This document shows positions 30,691 through 39,911 of a stretch of 64,000 bases of DNA, piece by piece. The translations under genes and the position numbers were made by a program. The stretch is from CAXPZW01 sp964221845 (GTDB lineage Bacteria > Bacteroidota > Bacteroidia > Flavobacteriales_D > Sanyastnellaceae). The notes below the pieces were generated by a model. The model was given only the letters and a program-made list of their open reading frames with translations. It had not been told where the DNA came from and searched no databases. Every line of letters starts with the position of its first letter. Positions within the stretch are counted from its first letter, which is position 1. Where the stretch lies: positions 1 through 64,000 of the forward strand of contig CAXPZW010000005.1 of assembly GCA_964221845.1 (NCBI GenBank). Reading direction: 5' to 3'.

Positions 30691-30720
30691 ACAAAAAAAG
30701 ACCCGAGAATTCGGGCCTTT
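30691..30720 (-). terminator. Rho-independent terminator after NTF2-like lipoprotein gene
   Basis: On the minus strand, AGGCCCGA-ATTC-TCGGGTCT forms an 8-bp stem (one G-U pair), followed by seven Ts. It lies about 33 bases beyond the stop of the lipoprotein gene. The plus strand also carries a T run, so it could act in both directions. Confidence 0.85.
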
Positions 30721-30752
30721 TTGATGCACAGTATGCAGTTGCGGTCAGGATG

Positions 30753-31280
30753 TTATTCCCCCGGGGCAGACATCATTTGTTCCATGGCTGCAGGTCCCAT
30801 CAAGGACATGACAGTGGCTGTGAAGTCAGCGTAGTGCTTTACAGAAGTGATTTCACCGTTTTCGTTGAAATGCATAGAACCGTAGGCCATAAGCTCTTTC
30901 GATGCTTCGCCAATGGTCATTTCCCAAGTTCCATAGTACCGGACCGAGCCGTCTAAGGCGAAAGAAGTGGTGTCGATGCCAGGAAGGTAGATGGCTTGCT
31001 TGAGCTCCATATCCATCATGTTCATCATCTGGTTCCAATTGGCAAGGGTCTCGGCTTTGTTGCGGTCGGGCTTATCCATACCTGTGCCTACCTCCCTGAA
31101 ATCCTCGGCCAATATTGAGCCGTCGGGAGTTTTGTTTTCAAAGCCCGAGAACAGACGCTCCAGTGTAGCCTTGTTGGCTTCAAAGCTGGAGTAATCTGGG
31201 GTTGGACATTCTGGACAGGGTTGTGAGCAGCTCGCAAAAAGTCCCGCTACCGCCAAAAGGAAAAGGTGGATTTTCTTCAT
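30753..31280 (-). CDS. Putative lipoprotein with NTF2-like domain
   Basis: A 175-aa product with a lipoprotein signal (LFLLAVAGLFASC, lipid-bearing Cys at residue 18). The mature part looks like an NTF2/SnoaL-type alpha+beta barrel: helical start (FEANKATLERLFSGFENKT), then strands with YYGTWEMTIG and MHFNENGEITSVKHYADF, a pattern typical of these proteins. They bind small molecules or act as inert scaffolds; no catalytic residues can be assigned. It is flanked by its own terminator and has no obvious operon partner. Confidence 0.72.
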   Translation of the reverse strand: MKKIHLFLLAVAGLFASCSQPCPECPTPDYSSFEANKATLERLFSGFENKTPDGSILAEDFREVGTGMDKPDRNKAETLANWNQMMNMMDMELKQAIYLPGIDTTSFALDGSVRYYGTWEMTIGEASKELMAYGSMHFNENGEITSVKHYADFTATVMSLMGPAAMEQMMSAPGE

Positions 31281-31484
31281 GATTTGATTTTTTGTTGAGC
31301 GCTAATGGGCAATCATTAAGCAACAATCGGTTGTGTTTTCGACCAACATAGGTGTAGCAGCGTTGAGGGGGGCAAATGATCCACCATGGATGGCGATCTT
31401 TGAACCACTGGCATCCATGCGCAGGGAGGTATCCCAAATCGAGAAAAGAAGCCCTTGAGGCCAACCCACGAATAAAATGACGAG

Positions 31485-32312
31485 ATGCGTTTATCTGTAG
31501 TACTGTTATCCCTGAGTTTTATGGTCTGGGCCGGCTGTCGTCCCAACAATTCAGACAAGCCGCAAGGGGTTGAAACCGCACCCAAAGAGAAACTGATCGT
31601 AGTGGCCTCTAAGCTGTTCGAAAGTCACACGTATGAAGATTATTTACAATCGTTGGTATTCCCTGGTGACAGTTTGGTGTGTATTGACGCGTCTCGAGTG
31701 GGGCCAAATCAATTGGACTCCTTATTGATGCATGCGCACGCCGTCCTGCTCACGGGCGGTCCAGATATCCATCCGGATCAGTACCAACGGCCTGAGTATG
31801 CGGAGAAATGCGGTGCCATAGATGTTGCCAGAGATTCCCTAGAGTTGCAGCTATTGCATTGGGTAGAAGCCCATCAAACGCCTTGCTTAGGCATTTGCCG
31901 CGGGCTGCAGTGGATGAATGTTTTTTTGGGGGGGACGTTGCACCCGCATCTTCCAGATGAATTGGGTACGCACATGCACCGCGCAGGATCTCTAACGCAT
32001 TCAAGGGATACGACGCATTCGGTGTCGACCATAAGCGACCAATTCGGCATGGATTTGTCAACGACTTCGGTGGTGGTATCCCATCACCACCAAGGGATTG
32101 ATGCACTGGCTCCCGGCCTTACAGCATGGGCCGTTGCCCCCGACGGTTTGATCGAAGGGGTGCGACGCACAGACACCTTGAAGTTTCCCTTTTACACCGG
32201 TGTCCAATGGCATCCAGAGCGGTCTGCTGCTGGCCAACCCTTGGTTGAACAGGTGGGACTGCATTTTTTGCGATGTGCGCGCATGCAGCGAGGCAAACGT
32301 ACGTCGCGTTGA
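31485..32312 (+). CDS. Lipoprotein class I amidotransferase-like hydrolase (peptidase C26, PuuD-like)
   Basis: A 275-aa protein with a lipoprotein signal (lipobox ending WAGC, Cys18), then a class I glutamine amidotransferase fold. The catalytic triad is visible: C138 in CLGICRG, and H243/E245 in QWHPE. LLTGGPDIHP matches the gamma-glutamyl-GABA hydrolase (PuuD) family. PuuD is cytosolic, so a lipid-anchored periplasmic or outer-membrane form would act on imported gamma-glutamyl compounds or peptides; that is inference. No polyamine catabolism gene adjoins. It ends 6 bases before the convergent hydrolase gene. Confidence 0.85.
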   Translation: MRLSVVLLSLSFMVWAGCRPNNSDKPQGVETAPKEKLIVVASKLFESHTYEDYLQSLVFPGDSLVCIDASRVGPNQLDSLLMHAHAVLLTGGPDIHPDQYQRPEYAEKCGAIDVARDSLELQLLHWVEAHQTPCLGICRGLQWMNVFLGGTLHPHLPDELGTHMHRAGSLTHSRDTTHSVSTISDQFGMDLSTTSVVVSHHHQGIDALAPGLTAWAVAPDGLIEGVRRTDTLKFPFYTGVQWHPERSAAGQPLVEQVGLHFLRCARMQRGKRTSR

Positions 32313-32318
32313 CAGCGA

Positions 32319-33509
32319 TCAGTGTTGAATTACAATACGCTCAGAGAGCAGTCCTAGCTGTACAGTGTACATTCCGCTCGGGATGTCGGAGAGCAGGATG
32401 GTGTGCTCTGGTTGGCTGATGCGCTCAGTGTGAACGATGTTTCCAATCAGGTCTCGGATGTAAATGACCGAGAAATCAAGGGTTGTTGTGCTGATGGTTA
32501 GGGCAGTGCTTGTAGGGTTTGGATAGCACCGCAGGCTTCCATACCCAGCTTCAGAGGAGGCGATGTTCTCGACGCTTTGCAATGGGTGCATTTGAAAGAA
32601 TTCCCAGATTTCTGCGCTGGCATCGATGTCCTGATTCGTACTGCCCACTACAACCAATGGAAATGCGCCTGGCCAAGTATGCCCTCCGCCATTGATGGTG
32701 TAGTTCCAATATTCTGCACCGTTCACACATGCATCATGCACCGTTTTGGTAACCGTACACAGATCAAGCAGCGATGTGTTGGGCAGATCAGAAGTGGCGG
32801 TCTCTTGACACGCTGCGTAGGTGTTGCTCCAGAACTCCACGGTTTCTTCCACTGATGAGAGGGAACCAAATCCGGTTTGTTCACCCAAGCCTCCGCCATT
32901 GTAGGGGACAATCAGATCGAGATCTCCGTGGATATGCATGGTAGGTACAGGCTGGCTGGGAACGCAGTCAGCCAACAGGTTGTCCGGCATTGTTCCAGCC
33001 ACTGAGGCTACAGCTGCGATCCGATCAGGGATGGCACATGCCAACGCATAACTCATCATTCCACCATTGGAGAATCCACAACTGTACAGGCGTTGCTGAT
33101 CTGCATCGTAATCGGCTTCAAGGAGGTCGAGGAGCGCTTCTAAAAAGGCCAGATCATCGACGTCTGAGGGATCAAAGTCCGCGTTCCAGTGGTTGATGCC
33201 CAGTTCATCGGGTTCTCCTTGAGGGTAGACCGCTACAAATCCGGCTTCATCTGCAACCGTGTTCAATGCGCTGTATTCCATCTGAAACACGGCGTTGTTG
33301 GTGTAGCCGTGCAGACACAAAACAACAGGTGCTGGTGATGCAACGTTGTCAGGAACATACACCAAAGCGGTACGGGTGAGATCGTCCAACTCAAGGGTAA
33401 CCAACTCGTCTTGCGCATGCGCGGAAGAACAGGCGTACAACCACATGACGGCGGTGAAGGCCACGGCCAATACATGGCCGGATATTTGCGTTGGTCTGAG
33501 GCTGTGCAT
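32319..33509 (-). CDS. Secreted PHB depolymerase/feruloyl esterase-like hydrolase with T9SS sorting domain
   Basis: A 396-aa secreted alpha/beta hydrolase of the LpqC/esterase-PHB-depolymerase type. A signal peptide ends near AHAQ (residue ~33). The hydrolase has the oxyanion motif LCLHGYTNN, the nucleophile S147 in GFSNGG, an Asp in HIHGDLDLIVPYNG and the His in INGGGHTWPG, so the triad is complete. The C-terminus (CYPNPTSTALTISTT...SGMYTVQL) is a T9SS type A sorting domain. The start at 33509, 11 codons into the frame, puts the signal peptide at the N-terminus and leaves a 1-base gap to the paralogue upstream, so they form one operon. Substrate (polyester, feruloyl or acetyl esters) is not known. 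Confidence 0.85.
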   Translation of the reverse strand: MHSLRPTQISGHVLAVAFTAVMWLYACSSAHAQDELVTLELDDLTRTALVYVPDNVASPAPVVLCLHGYTNNAVFQMEYSALNTVADEAGFVAVYPQGEPDELGINHWNADFDPSDVDDLAFLEALLDLLEADYDADQQRLYSCGFSNGGMMSYALACAIPDRIAAVASVAGTMPDNLLADCVPSQPVPTMHIHGDLDLIVPYNGGGLGEQTGFGSLSSVEETVEFWSNTYAACQETATSDLPNTSLLDLCTVTKTVHDACVNGAEYWNYTINGGGHTWPGAFPLVVVGSTNQDIDASAEIWEFFQMHPLQSVENIASSEAGYGSLRCYPNPTSTALTISTTTLDFSVIYIRDLIGNIVHTERISQPEHTILLSDIPSGMYTVQLGLLSERIVIQH

Positions 33510-33510
33510 G

Positions 33511-35376
33511 TTAGTGCGAGAAGCGTTTTTCAATGGTGCCATTGTCGTAGATGTAGAGGAGTAATTGTCCAGAGGTCGGTTGCACCGTTCTGCCCAGGAG
33601 GTCAGTGACTTTGATCAACCGCCCTTGCGGGACGCGAGTTGTGTTACTGAGGCCAACCGGTGTGGTTTGATCACACAATTGCTCAAAGAACATCCACGCC
33701 TCACGGCTGGCTTCGATGTCCATGTTTCCATACGCGCCAGGCCAGTCGTGTCCGCCGCCTTCTACTGTGTAGAGCCACAGTTGAGTGCATGTAGCCTCAG
33801 CACTGTGCTGCTCCACGTTAACGGTTGATCCATCTTCAGGGTCAAGATCGGGCAGGTTGAACGCGGTTGATGTGTCCAAGTTGAACAGTTCTGCAAAGAA
33901 ATCCATGGTCGCAGGGATACTCGGGTAGGCGCCCCAACCGTCTATGTTGGAGGGATCGCCGTTGTAATAGGTCACGTTGTCATCGGTACCGTGTATTTCA
34001 AGGATCGAGGTCTGGTATTGCGGAGTACAAGTGTCCATGATGTCCTGCATGATCATGCCAGAAATGGGAGCGAAACCTCGAAAGGAGTCAGAGGCCTCAC
34101 AGGCCAATAGATAGCAGAAATCCCCACCGTTGGACATCCCTGTGGCGAAGACTTGCTCTTGGTCGATCCCTTGTTCTTCACTCAATAGAGAAATGAGCTC
34201 CAAGGTGAACGCAACATCATCAACGGTTTCATTGACCTGAAAGTCATACCCAACATTGAAGAAGGTGTTGCCGAAACTGTCTTGGATGCCTTGCGGGTAG
34301 CACACTGCGAAACCGAACTCTTCTGCAAGGCTGTTGAAGTCAGAGTACTGCATGATTCCTGCGGCGGAGCCTGTATAGCCATGGTAAACCAGCACCAGGG
34401 GGGCGTCATCGGGAGCCGAGGATGCGCGGTAGAACAAAAAGTCCCGGTCTAGGCCTCCCACGTTCATGCTTTCATTTTGGTATGCCTGAAGTGTGGTGGT
34501 TGCAGTGTTGTTCTCGCTGACGTTATCGGTTGTTTCATTGACCAGGCCAACCGAGGCTTCAATTGTAAACTGCCCAGAGGCATCAGGAACAAAGGCAATC
34601 GCATGCTCAAAGGCATACAACTCGCCTGGGGCTAAGGCAAGGTCAGTGAAGGTTTCAGCCCCTTCTTGTTCTGCCCCGTTCCAATTGAGCTCAAAGGTGT
34701 TGATCACTTCCTCCCCCATGTTCACCACGGCTCCAGCAATCACCACGTCCTCGCCGGCTTCCACCTGCGACGGGAGGTTCAATGCGGCCAAGCTCAGATC
34801 GAGCCCCGAAGGTTCAAAGAGCAGCACATTGTCGATGCCCCAGCCGAACAGCCAGTTGTCGTCATCGTTGTAGCGGAATGCAAGGGTCACGCTGTCGAAC
34901 CCCAAGAGTGCTGCGAGGTCAACGCTGACGGCATCCCACATGCCGTCTTCTTCGCCAGAGGCTTCCATGGTTTCAAGCACAGTCCATGTGTCGCCGGCAT
35001 CCAAAGAATATTCGATGGTGGCTGTTTCAGTTCCTCCAAACAACGTTTGTCCATCGTAGAAGGATTCAAAGACCAAAAACGCCTGTTGCACGTCCGAAAG
35101 GTCAACGGCAGGTAGCATCAGATAGTCTGCACTTTTATCGCAGTCACAGGCATCATCATTGGTGGCGATGAACTGTCCATGTGGAGTCATGGGAAAGTAT
35201 TGGCTTTGCAATTCTGCATGGCTGCCCACAAGCCAACCTCCATCGGTAGACAGGGTCTGCTGGTCCCAACCTGCTGGAAAGTCGGAATCGAAATCAGCAG
35301 AAATCAATACCGTTTGCCCCGTACTGACAAGGGTTGCGATCAAGAGGAAGGGAAGTAAGTGGGCTGCCTTATACAC
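33511..35376 (-). CDS. Secreted multidomain protein: cleaved-adhesin-like, CARDB and PHB depolymerase-like esterase
   Basis: A secreted protein of about 621 aa. Start: the frame opens at 35451, but a GTG at 35376 puts the signal peptide (AAHLLPFLLIATLVSTGQ) at the N-terminus. Domains: a choice-of-anchor/cleaved-adhesin jelly roll (about 25-190; FDSDFPAGWDQQ, WGIDNVLLFEP), a CARDB-like Ig domain (about 195-300), then an alpha/beta hydrolase with LVYHGYTGSAAG, nucleophile GMSNGG, EIHGTDDNVTYYNG and EGGGHDWPGAYG. The hydrolase is clearly paralogous to the adjacent downstream gene. The C-terminus (KVTDLLGRTVQ..LLLYIYDNGTIEKRF) resembles a short T9SS type A tail. The N-terminal lectin-like domain may bind polymer; that is inference. 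Confidence 0.8.
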   Translation of the reverse strand: MYKAAHLLPFLLIATLVSTGQTVLISADFDSDFPAGWDQQTLSTDGGWLVGSHAELQSQYFPMTPHGQFIATNDDACDCDKSADYLMLPAVDLSDVQQAFLVFESFYDGQTLFGGTETATIEYSLDAGDTWTVLETMEASGEEDGMWDAVSVDLAALLGFDSVTLAFRYNDDDNWLFGWGIDNVLLFEPSGLDLSLAALNLPSQVEAGEDVVIAGAVVNMGEEVINTFELNWNGAEQEGAETFTDLALAPGELYAFEHAIAFVPDASGQFTIEASVGLVNETTDNVSENNTATTTLQAYQNESMNVGGLDRDFLFYRASSAPDDAPLVLVYHGYTGSAAGIMQYSDFNSLAEEFGFAVCYPQGIQDSFGNTFFNVGYDFQVNETVDDVAFTLELISLLSEEQGIDQEQVFATGMSNGGDFCYLLACEASDSFRGFAPISGMIMQDIMDTCTPQYQTSILEIHGTDDNVTYYNGDPSNIDGWGAYPSIPATMDFFAELFNLDTSTAFNLPDLDPEDGSTVNVEQHSAEATCTQLWLYTVEGGGHDWPGAYGNMDIEASREAWMFFEQLCDQTTPVGLSNTTRVPQGRLIKVTDLLGRTVQPTSGQLLLYIYDNGTIEKRFSH

Positions 35377-35626
35377 GAGAACAGGGGGGTTGGGTTGACT
35401 GCATGCTTTTGCCGCGCAAAAGATATGCTGATTGACATGAAATCGCATCAATCACTACAGAAGGGCGGAGCTCAGCCATGGGGCCTTGGTCGATGCATGC
35501 CTTCGCCATCAGGAAGATGTGTGCTTAAATGAACGGGTTATTCTTTGGGAATCTCCGACATTGTGCTCCAGTGAGGGATTGCGGTGGATAGCACCGGGTG
35601 TTGTTGAACAAATAACAGTTGATTCC

Positions 35627-37249
35627 ATGAATCGAACAGTGACGCTTTTCTTATTGCTTTCTGCGCTGGGTTTTCCATTTGGTTCCTCAGGCCAAACCGC
35701 TACGCTGCTGCAGCACTATGACGCCGAAGACCTTGAACAGGTATTCGTGGATCTGGGAATCCCCGGTGGAATTGTGCCCATCAACTACGAGGTGGATTTA
35801 TTCAAAATCAATTACACCACACTCCATCCCAATGGTGCAGAGGTTCCGGTAACTGGGGCATTTGCCTTGCCGAGTGAGGTGGCCTGTCCGCTGCCTATGA
35901 GCAGCTACCAGCACGGAACCATCGGTGCCAAAACAGATGCGCCGAGTTACCAATCTACAGAAGCAAATCTGGGTGTGTTGTATGCGGCCGTTGGGTACGC
36001 GACGTGCATGCCTGATTACATTGGCTTGGGCGATAGTCCGGGAATGCACCTTTATGTGCATGCTGATTCTGAGGCCCAAACGTCGAAGGATATGCTCCAA
36101 GCGGTGGTTTCCCTGCAGGACAGTCTGAATTTCAGTGTGGACGGCCAGTTGTTTTTGTGGGGATACTCCCAAGGAGGACACGCCACCATGGCGTTGCATC
36201 GATTGCTCGAGCAAGAGCCGTTGGAACCGTTTTCGGTGACGGGTTGCGCTCCCATGAGTGGGCCTTATGACATCTCAGGCGTGCAAAGCGCTGTGATTAT
36301 TGACGATCAGCCCTACCCAACGCCGGGTTATTTGCCGTACGTAGCATTGAGCTACCAAGAAGTTTACGGCAACCTCTATTCCGATTTGGAGGAGTTGTTT
36401 CTTCCAGAATACGCGGCGGTGATTCCAGACTTGTTTGACGGGACGCACTCCATGGGGGAAATCAATGCTGCTTTTCCGAACATTCCCAATCAGATGTTGC
36501 AACCGGATGCCCTCGAAGATTTTGAGAGCAATCCAGAGCACCCCATTGCCTTGGCTTTGGCTCAAAACGATGTGTACGATTGGGCCCCTGTTGCACCTAC
36601 ACGCCTGTACTATTGCGAAGGTGACGATCAGGTGAATTACATGAATTCTGTTGTGGCATTGGAGGCGATGACTGCCAATGGTGCAGCACAAATCGATGCC
36701 GTTGATGGAGGAATGCTTGACCACGGAGCATGCGCGCCATTGGCCATGTTGGCTGGGTTCAACTGGTTCATTGATTTGTATGAACCTGCTTTTGATCCTC
36801 AGATTGTGGCTACTGTGACACAGATCGAAGAAAGCTTAGACGGCTTCGGTTCTATCGTCATCCCCTCGGAACAAATCGATCCGGCATGGAATTGGAGCTG
36901 GTCCAATGGGTCCGAAGAGTTGGTCTTGGAAGGACTAGAGCCGGGGCTTTATACCTTCACACTCTCCAATGGAGCGGGGTGCGAGGTGGCTTTCGACTTC
37001 CTCATTGTTGCACCGACCGTTATCGGGGAGCATCACGCGGATCAATTCAACGTTTACCCCAACCCCGTGAGTGATCAAATCACAATAACTCCGGCTACAT
37101 GGAAGCGGGCTGAATTGATGACCTTGGATGGGGTTCTGGTGGGGCAGTTCTTCAATCGTGGAGAAACGATTCAGGTGAGTCACTTGCCTTCCGGTGTGTA
37201 CGTTTTACGCATTGATCAGCGGTTTCATCGTGTGGCGGTGCAGCGTTAG
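35627..37249 (+). CDS. Secreted lipase-like alpha/beta hydrolase with T9SS sorting domain
   Basis: A 540-aa exoprotein. The ATG at 35627 opens a clean signal peptide (MNRTVTLFLLLSALGFPFG..GQT); the longer frame from 35486 lacks one. The central part resembles secretory lipases/alpha-beta hydrolases: YQHGTIG, MPDYIGLGDSPG, nucleophile S181 in GYSQGGHA, and a late Asp/His pair (YYCEGDDQVNY; LDHGACAP). The C-terminus (NVYPNPVSDQITITP..LPSGVYVLRID) is a T9SS type A sorting domain. It is divergent from the two esterase genes, forming an island of three secreted hydrolases. The substrate is unknown. Confidence 0.83.
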   Translation: MNRTVTLFLLLSALGFPFGSSGQTATLLQHYDAEDLEQVFVDLGIPGGIVPINYEVDLFKINYTTLHPNGAEVPVTGAFALPSEVACPLPMSSYQHGTIGAKTDAPSYQSTEANLGVLYAAVGYATCMPDYIGLGDSPGMHLYVHADSEAQTSKDMLQAVVSLQDSLNFSVDGQLFLWGYSQGGHATMALHRLLEQEPLEPFSVTGCAPMSGPYDISGVQSAVIIDDQPYPTPGYLPYVALSYQEVYGNLYSDLEELFLPEYAAVIPDLFDGTHSMGEINAAFPNIPNQMLQPDALEDFESNPEHPIALALAQNDVYDWAPVAPTRLYYCEGDDQVNYMNSVVALEAMTANGAAQIDAVDGGMLDHGACAPLAMLAGFNWFIDLYEPAFDPQIVATVTQIEESLDGFGSIVIPSEQIDPAWNWSWSNGSEELVLEGLEPGLYTFTLSNGAGCEVAFDFLIVAPTVIGEHHADQFNVYPNPVSDQITITPATWKRAELMTLDGVLVGQFFNRGETIQVSHLPSGVYVLRIDQRFHRVAVQR

Positions 37250-37372
37250 TTCTGCAAAGCTGAAAGCGGAAGTTTCCCGATGGCTGATCTTGGATACACC
37301 TGTGGTTTACGTCTCGTACAACGGGTCAAAGAGCAGGAGCTGTTTCTTTTGACTGCGAACACAGGATAGCAC

Positions 37373-38188
37373 ATGTCCAACCATCTCCGCACCGAGCGCT
37401 CATCGTTTCCCGTCTACCAAGTTGACGCATTTACCCGCCAATTGTTTGCGGGCAACCCGGCCTGTGTGGTTGTGCTGGATAGCTGGCTTGCGGATACCTT
37501 GTTGCTCAAGATAGCCCAGGAAAATGCAGTGGCAGAAACCGCGTTTTTGTGTTCCGTTGAGGGAGGCTATCACTTGAGGTGGTTTACGCCGGAATTGGAA
37601 ATGGACTTGTGCGGCCACGCGACACTTGCGGCGGCCCATGTTGTGCACACCCAACTTCATCCTGGGCAGTCTTTGATTGTGTTTGAGACCGTCAGCGGAA
37701 GCATAGAGGTGGTGTGCCGTGATGGTCAATATGAACTCGACTTCCCTGTGCGAAGGGGTCAGCCAGCAGTCCTTCCTGCGCAGATCGAACAGGCCTTGAA
37801 TATCCTTCCCGAGCAGGTCTATTTGGCGCGTGATTACATGTTGGTGTATGCATCGCGGATTGAAGTAGAGCAGATCAAAGTGGATCGATCTATCTTTGAT
37901 CAGATCAATTTGGGATGTGGAGGTGTGGTGTGCACAGCCCCGGGTGATCATCCTGAAGATTTTGTATCCCGTTTTTTTACGCCGCAGGCCAGTATTTTGG
38001 AAGATCCCGTGACCGGATCAGCCCATTGTACCTTGGTGCCTTACTGGTCTGAGCGATTGGGGAAAAAGGTGCTTCAGGCAAAACAACTGTCTGACCGAGG
38101 GGGAACATTGAGGTGCGCGCTAAACGCAGAACGTGTGTTGATTGCAGGAGAAGCTGTGACTTACTCCAAAGGGTTGATTTACGTGTAA
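37373..38188 (+). CDS. PhzF family isomerase
   Basis: A 271-aa protein of the PhzF/diaminopimelate epimerase-like fold. The N-terminus shows YQVDAFTRQLFAGNPACVVVL, then ENAVAETAFL with the catalytic-type Glu, and DLCGHATLAAAHV, the family signature; the second half repeats the fold with EDPVTGSAHCTL. PhzF isomerises DHHA in phenazine synthesis, but the great majority of genomic homologues lie outside phenazine clusters and have unknown substrates; none of the other phz genes is here. The gene is monocistronic. Confidence 0.9.
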   Translation: MSNHLRTERSSFPVYQVDAFTRQLFAGNPACVVVLDSWLADTLLLKIAQENAVAETAFLCSVEGGYHLRWFTPELEMDLCGHATLAAAHVVHTQLHPGQSLIVFETVSGSIEVVCRDGQYELDFPVRRGQPAVLPAQIEQALNILPEQVYLARDYMLVYASRIEVEQIKVDRSIFDQINLGCGGVVCTAPGDHPEDFVSRFFTPQASILEDPVTGSAHCTLVPYWSERLGKKVLQAKQLSDRGGTLRCALNAERVLIAGEAVTYSKGLIYV

Positions 38189-38320
38189 GTCAGTGCGCAA
38201 CGCACTTTGCTAGTCCAGCTTGGCAGGCATTCACCGGGCTGCACACCTCACCCTTGAAAACATCGCTCGGATACTTCTTTACTGCAATACTCTAGGTGGT
38301 ATTTTGCATGTTTTCTTCAC

Positions 38321-39889
38321 ATGGCTCAGCGATCGGCATTTGCATCGGGATTCAGTTGGCAATCTGTCAACGTGTTGGCTCAGGTCATTCTGCAACTGGG
38401 CTTCACCGCCATCATGGCGCGCCAACTCACCACCCAAGACTTTGGCATCATGTCCATCGTACTGGTGGTCATGGGCTTCATCGAAATCTTCTCGCAAATC
38501 GGCATTGGCCCCGCGCTGATCCAACGCAAATCGCTCGATGCGGCCAAGGTCAACGGTGCATTTTTTATCAGTGTCTACCTGGGAATCGGCTTTTTTGCGC
38601 TGCTCTTTGGACTGGCCCCGGCCATTGAAGGGTACTTCGGATGCGACGAAGCCGGGCTGACCGAGCTTTTCCGTGTGGTGGGGCTATCATTCATCATTTC
38701 GGCGGTGGCGGTGGTGCCGCGATCGCTCATCATCAAGGAGATGGCCTTCAAGAAGCTGTTCTATTCCTCGGTCTTTGCCATGAGCATTGGGCTGTATGGG
38801 GTAGGAGTGGTGCTGGCATTCATGGATTATGGCGTGTGGGCTTATGCTTGGGCGTTGATCGCGCAAAACGTATTGCTCACCATTGCCTATTGGCTCCAAT
38901 GCCCGCAGCGCATCCGCAATGCGTGGAAGTGGGCCGACGTGCGCGACATGATTCGTTACGGCGGTGGGAGCACGCTGTTCAACTTTTTCAATTATGCTGC
39001 GTCCAAGGCCGACGTGATTTTGGTGGGCAAATACAGCGGCATGGCTGCGCTGGCGGACCAGACCTCCGGCGATTGCACCGGACGCTTTTCCAGCACAGGG
39101 GTGTACGATCGCGCCGTCTGGCTGATGACCTTGCCGGTGACCATCTTGGGCAAACTTTCAGACAGCGTGCTCTTCAGCGGCATTTCCCGTTTGCAGGATG
39201 ATCAGCCTGCGGTGCAGCGGGTGTTTTTGAGTGGTACCTACTTCATTTCCATGCTCGTGTTCCCCGGGTGCATGTTCTTGGTGTTTTTCAGTGAGGAGGT
39301 GGTGTTGACCTTGCTGGGCGACCAGTACTTAGATGCCGTCCCCGTGGCGCGTATCCTCTTTGTGGGTGTGGCCTTCCGCGCGCTGATCAAATTGAGCGAT
39401 GCGATTGTGCGTGCGCTGGATGCAGTTTACATCGCCAGCGCCATCAAAGGCGTGTTTTTGGTCTTGGTGATTGGTGGGACTCTGTGGGGATTGGAAAACG
39501 GACTCATTGGTGTAGCGACCAACCTGGTGGTGGCCATTGGCATTCAATACGTGCTCATGTTGGGTTTGAGCTTGCGTTTGGCAGGACTGAAAATGGGCCG
39601 GGTGATTGGCAAGATGGTGCCGGGGTTCATGATGGCGATTGCGACGGGCGTAGTAGCGCTGGTGCCCTTTGTAGTGCTCTCGCTGTGGGACGCGCCGCCG
39701 TTGCTTGGCCTGATCCTTGCCACAGGATGTGTGCTGGCCGGTTGGTTGGCCCTGGCGTGGTTCGCGCCGTGGTTGTTTGGCAAGGGACGCGACAATGTCC
39801 TGCGCATGTTGGCACCGCGGCTCCCCAACCGCGGATTTTTGGGCCGTTTCCGACGCCGGATCGGAGGCGATGTGCCGCCGAGCGCTTAG
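38321..39889 (+). CDS. Lipopolysaccharide/polysaccharide flippase (Wzx/MATE-like)
   Basis: A 522-aa inner-membrane protein with about 12-14 hydrophobic segments and the N-terminal signature of the polysaccharide transporter family (GFSWQSVNVLAQVILQLGFTAIMARQLTTQDFGIMS). Such proteins flip undecaprenyl-linked oligosaccharides to the periplasm (O-antigen, capsule or exopolysaccharide). The C-terminal tail is basic and cytoplasmic. No glycosyltransferase is adjacent, unlike the flippase at 59.4 kb, so its substrate cannot be named. Confidence 0.88.
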   Translation: MAQRSAFASGFSWQSVNVLAQVILQLGFTAIMARQLTTQDFGIMSIVLVVMGFIEIFSQIGIGPALIQRKSLDAAKVNGAFFISVYLGIGFFALLFGLAPAIEGYFGCDEAGLTELFRVVGLSFIISAVAVVPRSLIIKEMAFKKLFYSSVFAMSIGLYGVGVVLAFMDYGVWAYAWALIAQNVLLTIAYWLQCPQRIRNAWKWADVRDMIRYGGGSTLFNFFNYAASKADVILVGKYSGMAALADQTSGDCTGRFSSTGVYDRAVWLMTLPVTILGKLSDSVLFSGISRLQDDQPAVQRVFLSGTYFISMLVFPGCMFLVFFSEEVVLTLLGDQYLDAVPVARILFVGVAFRALIKLSDAIVRALDAVYIASAIKGVFLVLVIGGTLWGLENGLIGVATNLVVAIGIQYVLMLGLSLRLAGLKMGRVIGKMVPGFMMAIATGVVALVPFVVLSLWDAPPLLGLILATGCVLAGWLALAWFAPWLFGKGRDNVLRMLAPRLPNRGFLGRFRRRIGGDVPPSA

Positions 39890-39897
39890 AACCTTCT

Positions 39898-39905
39898 TAC
39901 TTTTG
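39898..39905 (+). promoter_or_regulatory. -7 promoter element before DUF4476 gene
   Basis: TACTTTTG fits TAnnTTTG and lies six bases before the ATG at 39912, giving an almost leaderless mRNA. No -33 TTG is visible. Confidence 0.4.
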
Positions 39906-39911
39906 CAGCCC

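Noticed and set aside
37373..38188. Phenazine biosynthesis cluster based on PhzF
   Set aside because: Only the PhzF-like gene is present; this family is mostly outside phenazine pathways.
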